DNA of 64,000 bases from the NCBI GenBank assembly GCA_951394405.1, contig OX596344.1, positions 744,001 through 808,000 of the forward strand. Direction: 5' to 3'. Source of the DNA: Coprinellus micaceus (taxonomy: Eukaryota > Basidiomycota > Agaricomycetes > Agaricales > Psathyrellaceae). The notes below the pieces were generated by a model that saw nothing but the letters and a program-made list of their open reading frames with translations, ran no database searches and had not been told where the DNA came from. This document shows, piece by piece, positions 10,628-22,000 of the stretch (position 1 is the stretch's first letter; each line of letters starts with the position of its first letter). The translations under genes and the position numbers were made by a program.

Positions 10628-11688
10628 GGTGGCCGTTCGAGACTGAGAAGAGGTCCCAACCCCAATTGGCACACGCGGTTTGGCTGACAAATGAATTGGG
10701 TTCTTTGTGTGCTTTATGAATGAACAGGAATGAACTCGAGTGTATGGGCTGGATGGTGGCGAGGCAATCGCACGAGGAGGAGAATGGGACAGATTCGACG
10801 GCAGGTGGAGTGGGGAGGTTGCAGTACCTCAGAGGAGCCTGAAAGCCAACCTTTTATCAACTGGTCTGGTTTATTTCTGAAGCGACATCCAAGTCGTGGA
10901 CGATTGAGGCCTCTGAAACCGGCGCAGTCAGAGTGACAGAGCAGCAGCAGAAAGCGCAAGGAAGTGGGCCCAGTGCCTGGGATGGGCGCTTATTTCTGGT
11001 CACCCAGTACGGGGTTGTTGAAGCAGAGCGGGTAGACACACACGGACGGGGAACACACCCGTCGGCTAAAACACTTTAAATACACCAAGGTTGCCCATGC
11101 AGAGTCTTAGTACATTCCTATGTTTCTCATCTTTTGTCTAGCGGATCGACGAGCCAGGCTCGACGGTACCCCTAGCGCCTCGGCGCCCCTAGTCCCATCC
11201 CATGGGCCTTTAAACACGTGGACGGCTAGCCACTCTACCAATGCATCCTCGGGTAGCCGGGGCAACGGTGCCCGAACGTCTAAAACCGAACGCAAGGTGG
11301 CTTAGGGAGTGCAACCAGATGCCCAGTTGTCTCGAACCCAGCAATACCTCACAGGGCCTTCGTAGTTGATACACACAGAGAATTCGTAGACAGTAGGGTA
11401 TAAACACGAGTGATATTGGCGTCGTATATTAGAGTAGGAGAGACTAGAAAACCAAAGGAACGTGACAGACAAGGATCCGATCGAGGCGACCAAGAACATT
11501 TGCAGTGGAGGGGGTAGCTGATGGCGCCTAACATACGTAGGTAGGTGGGTAGAAATGTACGGAAGAAGGCCGACTAGGTAAGGAGCGAGGTGAGGAGGGT
11601 ATAACAGAAAGAATACAAAGAGAGTTCGAAGAAGAGGTATACACAGACAAGGAACGAATTAAAGGGACGGGGGAGATAAACCGAGCGC
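10628..11688. other. Intergenic region between F-box gene and septin copy, unit 1
   Basis: F-box promoter side and septin 3' side; no gene seen. Recurs in units 2 (22001-23076), 3 (33389-34464) and, diverged, 4 (44786-45864). Confidence 0.5.
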
Positions 11689-13038
11689 TTATCGCCTTCC
11701 AGTTCCACGCCCGTATCCAACCTGGAGGTTGTCCAGCTCCGCCTCGAGCGCCTTGATCGCGCTGTGTGCCAGCTCCAAATCCTTGTTGAGACGATCTCTC
11801 TCGGCAATAAGCTAAACGAGACGAATGTCATCAGTAAAGGATCGCGGGTGCCGGTAAAACTCGGACGTACATGCTGCTCCCATTGCCTAAACCTCGCCTC
11901 CTCCGCCTTGACCTGCTCCGTGAACTTCTTCCTCAGCGCCTCCTCCTCCTCCTTGAACTTCGGGTTGTCAAGCTTCTTGACCTTCGGCTCCCCAAACTTC
12001 CTCGTCTCCATCTGCTGCTGCCTGTAGTTCTCGTAATGGAGCTCCTCCGTCGTCGAGGTCAAGTCGAGCATGTGCGTCCGGGTAAGCAACGAACGCAACT
12101 TCTTGAAGTCGCAGTGGTTCTCGACCTCCGCTACACCCCAGATGTACTCGTGGCCCTTGGCGGTGCGGACGTCCTCGGTGGAGACGATGATGGAGAAGGG
12201 GATGGCATTTGGGTGTGTTTGGCGTTCTGGAGAGGCGGCGTGTAGATGCGAATGCCCTGTGCTGCGATCACCTCCCGAACCTAGAAAAGGAAACAAACGA
12301 GTCGGTGAATAAGGTTTGGGGGTGGGAGGGGGATGGAGGTGCTTACATGTTGAGGGGGTCGAGACCGGGGCCTTGGGAACGACGGGAATGAGGTGGTGGC
12401 CAACCCTTCATCACTTCGATGTCCAGAGGCTTGAGGGTACGGCCTGACGAAGCACAAACACGCGTGCACCCTCAAACCCATCTCCTCGGTCCACTGCGGC
12501 TGCCGCCCCTACCCCGCGTATGCCTCGTGCTGGTCGCCGATGGACACCACAAGTGGCAACCACGAGTCCCGGTTGTTCACCTTGGCCCTCCGAATCCGGG
12601 GTGTCGATCACCGAAAGCATCGTCTTGAACTGCTTCTCCTCCAGCTCCGCCTTGATGATTTCTACCTCGGTGAGCCTGTCCATCTGCTTGACGTGGGGCT
12701 TGTTGTAGTTCTTGGGAGGGGAGAGTTCAGTCGAGAAAAGGGCGTTGATGAGGTCGTACTTCGAAGACCGGATTCACCTGTGCATGTTTAGTGGGCAATT
12801 CTATTAGGCAGATATGAAGATGGGGTAATGGAATCCCCTGCCTCACTAAAGACCCTACTCACCGACGACCATGATCGTAAAGTGCACCACGCTTAGCAAC
12901 GATCTTGTGCCTCTACAAAGGGTGGTAACGCGTCATTATATACGCCCCGACACGCCAGCTATTCTGGACGCGCACCTGGTTGGGGAGGTTGGCGATGCCA
13001 ATGCCGTCGGTGGCGGGGGGCGAGGTCGTGAGGGACAT
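11689..13038 (-). pseudogene. CDC12-type septin pseudogene, copy 1
   Basis: Homologous along its length to the intact septin at 45865-47293. The start ATG (13038) and first exon (MSLTTSPPATDGIGIANLPN) and the last coding exon with its TAA are kept. The GTPase core is destroyed: the P-loop GESGLGKTT has become GESGLRSTT, losing the nucleotide-binding Lys, followed by a frameshift; a one-base deletion follows the DTP of the Walker B-like DTPGFGD motif; about 35 bp are missing around the region after the AKAD motif; the exon 3/4 junction region is also changed. The C-terminal part (from IPFSII to FRQWEQH) is still open, within a 240-residue frame ending at 11574. No full septin could be made. 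Confidence 0.9.
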
Positions 13039-13152
13039 TTTGAGACGGTGAGGACGACGTGGAGGAGGACGTTGGCAACGTTGGCGACGACGTTGACGAC
13101 GTTGAGGAACGATGCGAAAATCGTTACACCTGCTCAATTTGACACTGTTTGG

Positions 13153-16100
13153 CCAGTCGATCCGTCCGCCCTTCTCGCTCTTCTCCTCTGCTCGCTCTTC
13201 TGAACACAGCCACCTAGGACAGTGTTCCTTCTCCCCCTCTCGAAACGACGCCATCGCGTTATCAACACTCCGTCGTCTCCAGGCCCATTCTCCATCAAGT
13301 GTCTCCCCGCCGCTTGCCCAACACTCGCGTCGGCGCCTGGAACGAAGAAGTCAGTCCCCGCTTCGACTACGAAGGGAGATGTACTTACCTTTCCCCATGG
13401 CATACACCTCACGACGCATGCTCCCCTCGTCTCTCCAGGTCGTACCTCTACTTCAACGAGACAGAGGTCGGTCACCCTCTTTCGAACGATCCGTGTACCG
13501 ACTCACCTCTCGACGCAGAAATCGGTTCTCTGGAGTACCTCGAGTCACACATGGGTGGGCTAGAACGAATCGAAGGTGTACGACAAACTGTAATGGACTT
13601 CTCAACGACTCACATTACTCCCTCCCTTCAAATCTCTGCCTATACCCGCAGACGACCAAATAACGGCTACCCCGACTCGACGACCCTCCAAAACGCCGTG
13701 CTCTCCCCCGCCACCACCTCGCGGCGCACAAACGCGCCAATATCCCCGATCCTCGAGCATAAACTCAAGCTCGAGCTTAAACTCGACGTCCCCTCCCTCG
13801 ACGACCTCTGCCTCACCCTCAACGACCGTCCCCAGCCTCCAACGACAACGTTCGCAATTTGGGGCTACGTCGATACCGGCGAAGAGGCGCTCGCTGGTGG
13901 AGGTGGAGGTGAGGGTCGGCGGCAGCGCGTCCGTTCAAGGGAACGCTGAAAAAAAACGAATTCAACGGTCAGTTGTTGCTACTGAGGTTGAACGATCGGG
14001 TGCTTACCTTCGTTCTAGCACCCAGCACTTCTCGACGACCTCCAAGCCCTCTTGGGGTCGTCGTCCCCAACGTCGTCGAACACGACCCAAACCTCCTCGA
14101 CGTCGTCCCAAACGACCCCCGAACCCCAAGCCCTCCCGACGTCGACGCACACCCTACGCAACACCTCAGACACTACACAAGGCAGAACCGGCCGAAAATA
14201 TTCCAAAATTCGACGGTACTGACGGACGCGGCACCTTGTTCAAGACGACGGGAGGGGGTGTGTGGAGAGGGCCTGAATAGGGTCGAGGAAGAGGTGAGTA
14301 CGGTTCATATCGATTGGATATGGGCGATGACTTACCTTGGCTGGTCTAGGCGCCACCTCCTCGATCCCGTCTTCTCGATCCCACCCCGTCGATCCCTCCT
14401 TCCCGATACCACCCTCCGGATGCCACCTTCCCGCCGCAGCAAACCCCTCCACACACAGCCCTCCACCCAATTAACCGCGTCGGCGGCGGAAGCTCAAGCC
14501 GCACGGCGCATGGTGGAAGTGGGCATCGGGGCTGCTCGGCGTCACGGACAGCGAGGGAAGGCGAAGGTGACGCGAGCTAGGTGGGGGGGACGATGTGCGC
14601 CGGGGTGGAGCAGCTGGATAGGGCCGGAATGTAAGGTGAGTACGATGGATATTGGTTAAATATTGGTGGTGACTTACCTCGGTCTTCGCCCATCTCGGTG
14701 CCACCACCTCGATCTCACCGTCTCAAACCCGCACCCTCAAACCCACATCCTCGACGCCGCCTCCTCGACACCACATTCCCGACACCACCTTCCCGACTCT
14801 CGACCCCATTCCGGCCACACCCACCACCCTTCGTGCAGTCACCCTGACGCCCTACGAATCCCGTCGACAGCCTCTAACTTGAAGGCGAAGAGAGGGTGGA
14901 GGAAGATGGGGGCCGCTCGGCGTCACCTCGACGTCTCGGACAGCGAGCGGAGGCGTTGGCGGATGGTGGGGACGACAAGAGGGACCGGTGGATGAGTCGT
15001 CCGTCGAGGGGAACGGGGCGGGGGTGATGGAGGGTTCGTACGGGGAGGGAGAAGGTTGGTCGGCAGTGGAGGCGGTTGGTGGGTGCCGTAGGTGGTGAGG
15101 GACGCGGCGTGTGTGTGGAGGGAACGGGGGAAGTGCGGTCGTCGAGGCCGTAGCATTGAACGCTGAGGTCTGGCGGTCGTAGCGAACGACGAGGTACAAC
15201 CTCGTCGGCGTCGGGATGTGGAAAGGAAGGCGCTCGATGAGGGCGTCGAGGTGGTCCCGAACACCTGGGAGGGCGATCGGCGGGACTTGGGGATGTGTTC
15301 GACGGGCAGGGCAGGGCCCACGCATTGTGTCGGCTCAACCTTAGAGCTTTGTCGATGTGCGGGAGGGCGTAGTCGACGTCTTAAGCCGTGAGGAAAGCGG
15401 GATAGACGGGGAGGGAGGATGGAGGCGACGGCTTAGAGGGCGGGTTATGTGGATGGTCAACCGGCCAGATAACGAGGGAGGGTGTATTCGGGGGCTTGGA
15501 TGGCGAGAGGAGGGCGTAGGCACCGTGTAGAACGACGAGGGTGAGAGGGAGTGGAGGATGGCGAAGGGTACAGAGCTGGGGCGTGCTCAGGGCGGCGGAG
15601 ACGAGGGAGGACGTTCGCTCGACGTGCTGGAGAGCGAGCGAACATCTGTGGGGTCGAGCGACGGCGGAAACGGTGAGTCGCACGAGCACTAGTATTGGGT
15701 TAAACAACTCACCTAAACCCTAGTCGTTCGCTTTAATCTAAACCCATATCCTGACGACCACGATCCCTTCACCAGAACCGAGGCTGCGGCAACTGAACGA
15801 CGGGCCGCACAGTGAGCGAGGGTGGTCGGGGGAGGCGTCGAACGGCGAGAGAGAGGGTTTAGGCGGACGGCTACGGAGCAGGGTCGATGCAGACGTAGCA
15901 ATCGGTGAGTCTAATGAACGATCGTTATGGCACGGTAAAACTCACCTCGAGTCCGATTAGCACCTACAATTCCCTCCACCCTGCCCAAATTCAACCCCTT
16001 CGACGATGCAGTCACCCCGCGGCGACTAGGCCCTAGACTCGAAGTCGCCGCCGCCAACTTTGTGGGCGGGCAGGGAATGGGCAGAGGTCGTCTTGAATAT

Positions 16101-16860
16101 GCGATACGGAGGTGGATTGACGGCGTGGACGCGAGATAGCGAGACTTTTGGTCGACGTGGACCCAAGGTGAGTGCCCCCGACGATGAAGGCGACATACGG
16201 TGACTTACCTGAATGTAACCTTGCAGCAGAAAGCCCCTCGCGTTGACGGGCTCCAGGTCAAACCTCACGGTGACCACAACTCCCGAACTGTCCCCATCCG
16301 TCTACCCTGGTAAGCCTTGGTGGTGGACTATCGACTCTTGAACAAGGCAGACTGCTGGCGATCACTGGTTTCGGAGGCTGGCTCGTTGACAATGACGATG
16401 GCCGGAGAGCTAGAAACGCGAAGTAGTCAATTCCAATTGAATCGAAATCGAACGTGGCTTTACTTACCGTTTACGCGAACGCCGGACAACTTGGGGCAGG
16501 TGAGGGTTTCGACGAGAGGCCTGGGGGCCTGCTCGACGTGTCCAACGGCGACGAAGAGTCGTTGCTCATCGTGGTCGACAGCGACGAAGATGAGAGGCGG
16601 AGATAAAAAGGCGCACTGCTCCCGAACGTGAGTGATGTCACCAAATATTCCACGAACAGGGGCTAAATGACCGAAAACATACCGAGCTTGGTCGTCGTGA
16701 TCGACGACGACGACGAGGGTAGCTGGAGTATCGGCGAGGAGGTGGAGAGGAGGGTCACGTTGAGTGGAGGAGGAGGAGGAGCTACAAGGTGGATGGCGCA
16801 GAATAGAGGAATGGAAATGGGAAAGAAAGTAAAGGATGTCCAATGTAGGATGAGGGACTT
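13153..16860 (-). other. Intron-rich gene-like region of the spacer, unit 1
   Basis: At least ten intron-like intervals can be read on the minus strand, 52-75 bp each: 13337-13388, 13448-13506, 13560-13613, 13946-14007, 14273-14335, 14624-14677, 15646-15712, 15871-15945, 16145-16208 and 16410-16467. Several have ideal signals, e.g. GTAAGC, ACTGAC and an eight-T tract before CAG at 13946-14007. Peptides between them include VDHDEQRLFVAVGHVEQA, LALQHVERTSSLVSAAL, HIPTPTRLYLVVRYDRQ and SPKLRTLSLEAGD, faintly LRR-like with a recurring 'hydrophobic-VVxxD...Q' theme. A TATA-like TATAAG lies near 16880 on the minus strand. However, hand-splicing gives stops or frame breaks at several joins, so this is either a decayed gene or one I have modelled wrongly. 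Plus-strand reading also yields plausible splice sites. Product unknown. Confidence 0.4.
14293..14678. repeat. Degenerate internal tandem repeat, about 340 bp period
   Basis: GGTGAGTACG...ACTTACC blocks at 14293-14336 and 14635-14678 share flanking sequence (GGAGAGGGCCTGAATAGG versus GGAGCAGCTGGATAGG), and a weaker third block is at 13967-14008. Exon-like Pro/Ser-coding stretches rich in CCTCGA and CCACC follow each. This looks like an ancient exon-plus-intron duplication inside the spacer gene. Recurs in units 2 and 3. Confidence 0.5.
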
Positions 16861-18960
16861 GCCACCAAACGCCCCCAGCTTATATCCCCTCCTCCCAACC
16901 CATTTCAGACACCCTCGGCACCTTGCGTGCCAGCTCATGATATCTTGCCCCAGATTCCGAGATCTCGTACCAATGCCGCCCGAATATTACATTGAATGCC
17001 TTTACGGCGTGCAAACGTCCGTGGTGCGTTTTCATTCGTTCTCGTCTCCCGTTGACTCGAAATCTTCCCTCAGGAACGCACCGCAGGCTAGCTCGGGTAG
17101 CCATCATGACTTTGATTGATTGGTAGAATACGCCAAGACCACGCTAACGGTTTGGAAGTAGTTTGGGTGGGTTTCTTCGGGGGATCGGGGCGAGGAGGAG
17201 AGGGGGTGCATGGTGTGGTTGTGGACCGCCGATCTTGGGACGGGGCTGCGTCTCGCAGTGCTGGGGTGGACAACTATACATACTAGAGTGTACACAGTAA
17301 ATTAATATAGCCCATTTGCTTCGTTACGCGCATTTGAATGCGATTGTGTGGGTGGTGTCTTTCGAGAGCGTGAACGCGCCCTAGTACCAATACCGAACCA
17401 TGGAACGCCCTGAATGTGACTGTAACCACCTGGACATTTACTAAACTAAGTAATGTAAGTCCTCCTATGTTCCAAGAATCTTACCCCAACTCGTTGACAC
17501 ACTACGCTTGTGTTCGTCCCCTGGTTCTGCCCACATCCCTATCTCATCCCGAAGACTTGGCATGCCGACAGCAACGAAACTCGGTAGCCGAGAAACGTAT
17601 GTTAGCATGCCTGGAGTACGTTGCGTGCTCAAAATAGATTAGAATGCGGAAAGCGTGATATCTCGTGAGATGGTGACTACCGGGAGAATGTGAGCAGGCT
17701 TGGTGACTTCCAGATCTTGGATCTGAATTCAGGGGCCATCTCGGGTGTCAATACGACCCGGGCCTACTCACGCTGGAAGCTCCGTAAGAGTGTCCAGCCT
17801 CGCAATTGCACCAAGTGTATTGATTCTGCGATGACGTTGATGGGCGCTTAACTCGCGTTGGGGATTTCACTGAGGTCACGTCTTGCCATGTGGTGCTTTG
17901 GTAACACCTGGCAGCGCACCCCCCATTTCCAGTACCTGTGTCCGTACCGCTTCAGTTATATTGAGCTCCTACGATTTCCCCAAACTTCGGAAGACGCGCC
18001 ATTTACAATCGTGCACCTGTAGGCGCATTCTCGATTGGCCATCTTGAGATTTGCCTCTCCAGTTTCGAATCCCGGGCGGTCTGGAGCGTTACGACACATT
18101 TGACATACTCCGTGTATTCATACGTATATACACTTACGCTAGAAGCTTCTTTTATACTTCCGAATGGGTTGGTGAGTGACATGGCATTGAGGAGATGTCC
18201 CCGTAGGCATGGGGTTTGTTTCGAGCGCCAGGGGTCATTTATATGGGTTATGTGGTCGTTCTACTCTCTTCCAAGAGGCTTGAGACATATGAAAGCCTTC
18301 TGTGAAGCGCTCCTAATGCTTCACTGTCCTCGCAGCATCTTTAAATACCGGATTACCTGCAGGATAAACGAAATCTCAAAATAAGCGCCCGGCGCCGAAA
18401 TGAACGGTCATCGCTTGGGGCATCTACTCATTGTGTATATTTCATGGGTTGAACACCCAACGGGTCTAATCCACCATATTCTAGCTCATAGAAGTTCCAA
18501 GGGACTGGGGGAACGAATAAATGAACAGTAGCCCGATACCCTGATGCGGTGCGGGCATCCGACATCAGGGTTCCCAACCGCTGTGGCAAATGTCGCAGTG
18601 CAATGCACACACGTCGTAAATTTCGGCACCACATTGTAGCGCGTCCCGCATTGTACGACATCCCCCAGGTGCTCCCGAACGGCATTCATTTCGCCGAATT
18701 ACAGGGAGGTGGCGGGACTCAGTGTATTAAGACGGTGTCGTCGCCCGACCCTACGGCCCTCGGGGGGTCATTCCGAGGTCTTACAACCCCTCCGTCATTT
18801 CTCCGAAGCTCAGGGTCACCATTGAACTTTCTTACGCCGCCTCTGGGCCGAATTTCTCACTCAGGGAATCCGAGAACTCCAAACCCTTGTGCGGGACCAA
18901 ACATGGACCTACAGTCCACGCTGGATTCCTACCTTTCTGACATTCGGTGCCGATGGGAGC
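16861..18960. other. Spacer stretch without a supported gene, unit 1
   Basis: Only short frames without domain features. Recurs at 28249-30348 in unit 2 and, diverged, at about 39637-41735 in unit 3. Confidence 0.4.
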
Positions 18961-20893
18961 TTCGGGCTCCAGGACATTGATATTGTAGAACGGAGATGAT
19001 TGAAAGGGGGCGATTTCAGAAGCACCGAGATAAAATGAACGGTGGTGAGAAACTGAGATCTTCGAAATGCAATGTGATAGAACTGACCGAACAGGGCAAG
19101 AAATTGGTTTGATTTGGTGGAGGCGATGCGACTCTGGGAGACAAGGATAAATAGAGCAGGTGTAAGTCTCATGAGATAGTCGGTGAGCGAAAGGGGTAAC
19201 GCACCAATGTAGCGAAAGGGATGAATAGACACCTAAACTCAATATTAGATAGCTTTCGCCGAATGAACTCAATCCGAGGCTTACCTCCAATTCTGGTAAC
19301 CCTCCTGGAATAGTTCTAGTAGGACGAGGTGTGTAGGAGGGTTAGTGAGCACCACATGCGGCCGAAGAAGCTGTGGGACTCACCGCCGTGGGGATATTTG
19401 GTGCACGAGATGTTAAGCGCCCGTCGCCGAACAACAAAGTCACTATATAAATTCTTCCGGGGATCGCTGTCGTGCGGTACAGCGATCCAACGTATATTTG
19501 CGTGTAGGACTTTGGCGTGGGTTTACGAGACTTTTCGGGTTTCCTGAAAGTGATTGGAAAGTGAGGGAGTAGGGGAAGCGGCGAAGCCGCTCCCATCATC
19601 ATCGCGACACGACAGAAATAATTCTGGTGATTGACGTTAGCTCGATGCTGTAACGATCGATGAAGGGAAATTACGCACCTCGGTACCGGAAACTGGGATA
19701 CCAGGACATGGTGGTACTGTGTGTGGGTCGGTCAGTTGGGAGAACTGATTGAGAAGGGAGGGAAATGCTCACTTTATCCCTGTCAGCGCCTCGCAATGAC
19801 ATGCGCGGTCGAGCCGCCGAAGGGTGAAATCACGACAGAAATTCTTCCGGCAAACGATTCTGAGAAATGAGAGGGAGCGTTGGGGGTTATTCAAGGCGGG
19901 ATGGGTGCTCACTGGGTCGGAGGGAAGAGCGTACATCCATCGGATTCGGAGTTAGCCGAACCAATTCAATGTCCAAGCGCCGTTGCCACTGACTGTTCGC
20001 CGGCGTCGGATGGGCATGCCAGAATATTGGGATGGGATGAGCAAGCCTAGTGTTTTCGTGGTGGCGGTGGGAGCGAAATGAGAAAGACCTTGAGGTCACC
20101 TCCGAAGGGCTGCCGTGTGCGTGGACTCGGTGGACCTTGCCATTTCGGCGATGTGGTGGTGGCTTGGACGCGATCTCTTCGTTCAACGCATGGGGGTCAT
20201 CTGGACCTGACGCTGCTTCGAATAAATCGGTATGGGAGCTAGTGGTGATGCGTACCAATTCTGTGTGACTGAGAAGGTCGAAATGCGCGCAGGATTCTGA
20301 ATAGTAGCATTCGCACATTGTCATTGACCCCCCGGAAAAAATGGTAAACTGTCTCACCAGGTCTTCTGAGGTTCCCTCCGGGAGTATCCACCATCTGTCC
20401 ATCTCGTAACGGGTCGGTGGTGGGCTGCACGGCATGTGGCCACGACGAGAATCAAGCGGTGCCAAATTCGAGATTTGGACGTCCGGGGAGCGAGATATAT
20501 CCTCGGTGAGCCGGCCATATTCCAAGAAGGCGAGAAGGCGGACCAAGCTTGTGGGTCGGAGTGCACCATTGTGCAGGTGGTAGAAGGGAGGGTATTCGTG
20601 CCAGTTGGAAGAGTCGCACCAAAAGGAGGTCCATGGTCCATGGACGGACATAGGAGAGACCGTCCACAAGCTAGAGTTGAACCGAGCCAACTCGAGTTGC
20701 TTGAACGAGGCACAGGCCAAGGCCAAGGCGGTTTGCGGAGGCCGGAAAATAGAGTGGAGGTGTTGCCTTCTCCCGCTGATTCGGACATATTGAACGGATG
20801 AATGGGAGGGTGTATACTTGAGCCGCAAAGGTCCCTTTGCCTCAGTAAATTCAGATGCTCCATCGAGCACACAAGGAAGTTCCTTTCACTCAT
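18961..20893 (-). other. Second gene-like region of the spacer, unit 1
   Basis: Minus-strand donors and acceptors suggest several exons (donors in the sequences GTGAGCACCC near 19915, GTGAGCATTT near 19773, GTGAGTCCCA near 19384 and GTAAGCCTCG near 19285). The longest frame is 327 residues (19887-20870) with HEYPPFYHLHN and FLEYGRLTEDISRSPD. In the diverged unit 3 copy (42.6-43.7 kb) this frame is broken by indels, and another peptide (starting MMMGAASPLPLLPHFP, near 19602) differs mainly by amino-acid-changing substitutions. That argues against a protein under selection; most likely a decayed gene. No family recognised. Confidence 0.35.
19461..19488. repeat. Perfect 10 bp stem hairpin in spacer
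   Basis: GGATCGCTGT, an 8 base loop, then ACAGCGATCC. It is conserved in unit 2 (30849-30876) and in the otherwise diverged unit 3 (42228-42255). A second hairpin (AGCGGC/GCCGCT) lies about 100 bp downstream. Confidence 0.6.
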
Positions 20894-21402
20894 TGTGTCT
20901 ACCTACAGTTGAGCAAGGGCTTCACAAACAGACAGACTACAGAAGGACAGCAAAGACTGGGTGTACTTGGATGGACTCACACTTTACAGGCTAGACGGGT
21001 TCCCATGAACATAGCTCCGGTGATATGTCAATCAGGTCAGGGTCAACTCCTCGGTTCACAGTCAGCCAGACAGGAAGGTTCCCTCCTCAGGAGCTCTAAA
21101 GAACCCCACCCACTGCAATGCCAGTTGCACTGGGTAAAGTCCTTTAGAGGGTCCAGGAGAGGGAATGGAAGAGAGGAGGGGGGAAGGCTCACCAGGGATA
21201 GGGATAGGCACAGCAAGGATAGGGAGAACAGAATCCAGTTGACAGGTACCACCTAAATGACAAGTGGAAGCGAAGGCAGCGCCGGCGTCCATGGCCGCAT
21301 TTGCCAGCGCATGATCCTGGAAGAGACCAGGTCCAGCCAAGTCATGGGCCCTGGATGGAGACGTGTCAGCCAAGGTCAGTGAACGTGGCCAGGGAAAGTA
21401 GG

Positions 21403-21526
21403 TATATAACCCAGGGTGCAGAGGGCAGTCACCCTCATCCCCCCACTCTTGCCCACCATGCTGTCAGTTGTTGTACTCGCTGCCGCACCGCGTCCCAATC
21501 ATCCTCCCCAACGATGTTGCCTGTAG
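21403..21526 (+). other. TATA box and short signal-peptide-like ORF, remnant gene start, unit 1
   Basis: TATATAA at 21403-21409 is followed 49 bp later by CCCACCATG (ATG 21458) and a 22-residue frame MLSVVVLAAAPRPN... ending in TAG at 21524-21526. The start resembles a secreted-protein leader cut off by an early stop. It recurs at 32791-32914 and, with changes, at 44196-44313, where the peptide is MLLVVSVLTAAP... The hydrophobic leader character persists in the diverged copy, but no mature protein follows. Probably the 5' remnant of a small secreted-protein gene. Confidence 0.35.
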
Positions 21527-21646
21527 TAGTCAGTAGATAGCACCTTCTCATCGACACGGCGACGACGGGGCCACCAGGCTGCTGGTGGTTCTGTCGTCGC
21601 CGACGATAAAGAAGGGATGAGAGAAATTGAGATAGCACAATTTCTG

Positions 21647-22000
21647 TCATTTTGTTTTTCTGAATCTGTCGCAGATGTGGGTCAACAGCATGGGGGCTTC
21701 CACCGGGGACATGAGCGAGTTGTGATCGGTTGGGAGGCAATGTACGAAGATGTTGTGAAGGATTTCCATTGGAAGTCGGCGTATTGGCGACAGGAGAGAG
21801 CGGTGGGTCGTAATGTACCGGTCGTACCCATTTCTCTTTGACTGAAGCGCCTTCAATTGCTCGGCGACCCTGGCGATTTCGGCATCCAAGGCTGGCAGCT
21901 CGGGGTGTGGGGCCTGCAGGAGCTGTCGAATCTGGCCAACCTCTGAATCCGAAGGGCAGTAGTTCGTTTCGAGGCGGTCAGCGAAGGGCGAGGGGTCCAT
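21647..22000 (-). pseudogene. Truncated F-box gene fragment, array unit 2
   Basis: ATG 22000 to stop at 21647-21649. Residues 1-110 match the intact F-box protein (with a Leu3 to Pro change), covering the N-terminal helix and the first two thirds of the F-box up to LLTHIC. Then homology ends and seven unrelated residues (DRFRKTK) lead to a stop. The upstream promoter is also duplicated, so it may be transcribed. The half F-box lacks the KQWREL...LLW part and is unlikely to bind Skp1 normally. Confidence 0.8.

Larger units (their letters stand above)
10298..21670 (-). repeat. Tandem array unit 1
   Basis: Begins at GCAGATGTGG inside the F-box gene and runs to the next occurrence of that sequence at 21671 (11,373 bp). 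Contains the F-box 5' end (here still attached to the intact gene), the F-box/septin intergenic region, septin pseudogene 1 and the 8.5 kb spacer. The first ~500 bp differ from units 2 and 3 at several positions plus a 15 bp deletion; from about 10.8 kb on I noted one base difference only (14110). Confidence 0.95.

Noticed and set aside
13216..14280. Five-exon plus-strand gene model that joins in frame (peptide with SLEYLESHMGGLERIE)
   Set aside because: Frames join, but there is no start codon, the middle is Ser/Pro-rich low complexity, and the matching minus-strand introns have better branch and polypyrimidine signals. Kept only as ambiguity in the findings.
13973..14659. 228-residue plus-strand frame, repeated in all units
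   Set aside because: Pro/Arg-rich composition typical of antisense shadow frames, and it runs through intervals with stronger intron signals on the minus strand.
15700..15725. CCTAAACCCTAG looks telomere-like
   Set aside because: Single occurrence inside an intron-like interval; no tandem TTAGGG array.
16525..16740. SUMO-interaction-like acidic motifs (LLIVVDSDEDE, LVVVIDDDDEG) on the plus strand
   Set aside because: They are the reverse of GTC/GAC codon runs whose minus-strand reading (VVVVDHDDQ, FVAVDHDEQ) sits in a longer open frame; each plus-strand frame stops within a few residues.
18061..18090. TTTCGAATCCCGG resembles a tRNA T-arm (B box)
   Set aside because: No A-box, acceptor stem pairing or anticodon arm within 80 bp upstream or downstream on either strand.
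13152..21670. Helitron-type element capturing F-box and septin fragments
   Set aside because: No Rep/helicase frame, no CTRR 3' end with hairpin at the unit edges, and the fragments keep their native order and orientation, which fits segmental duplication better.
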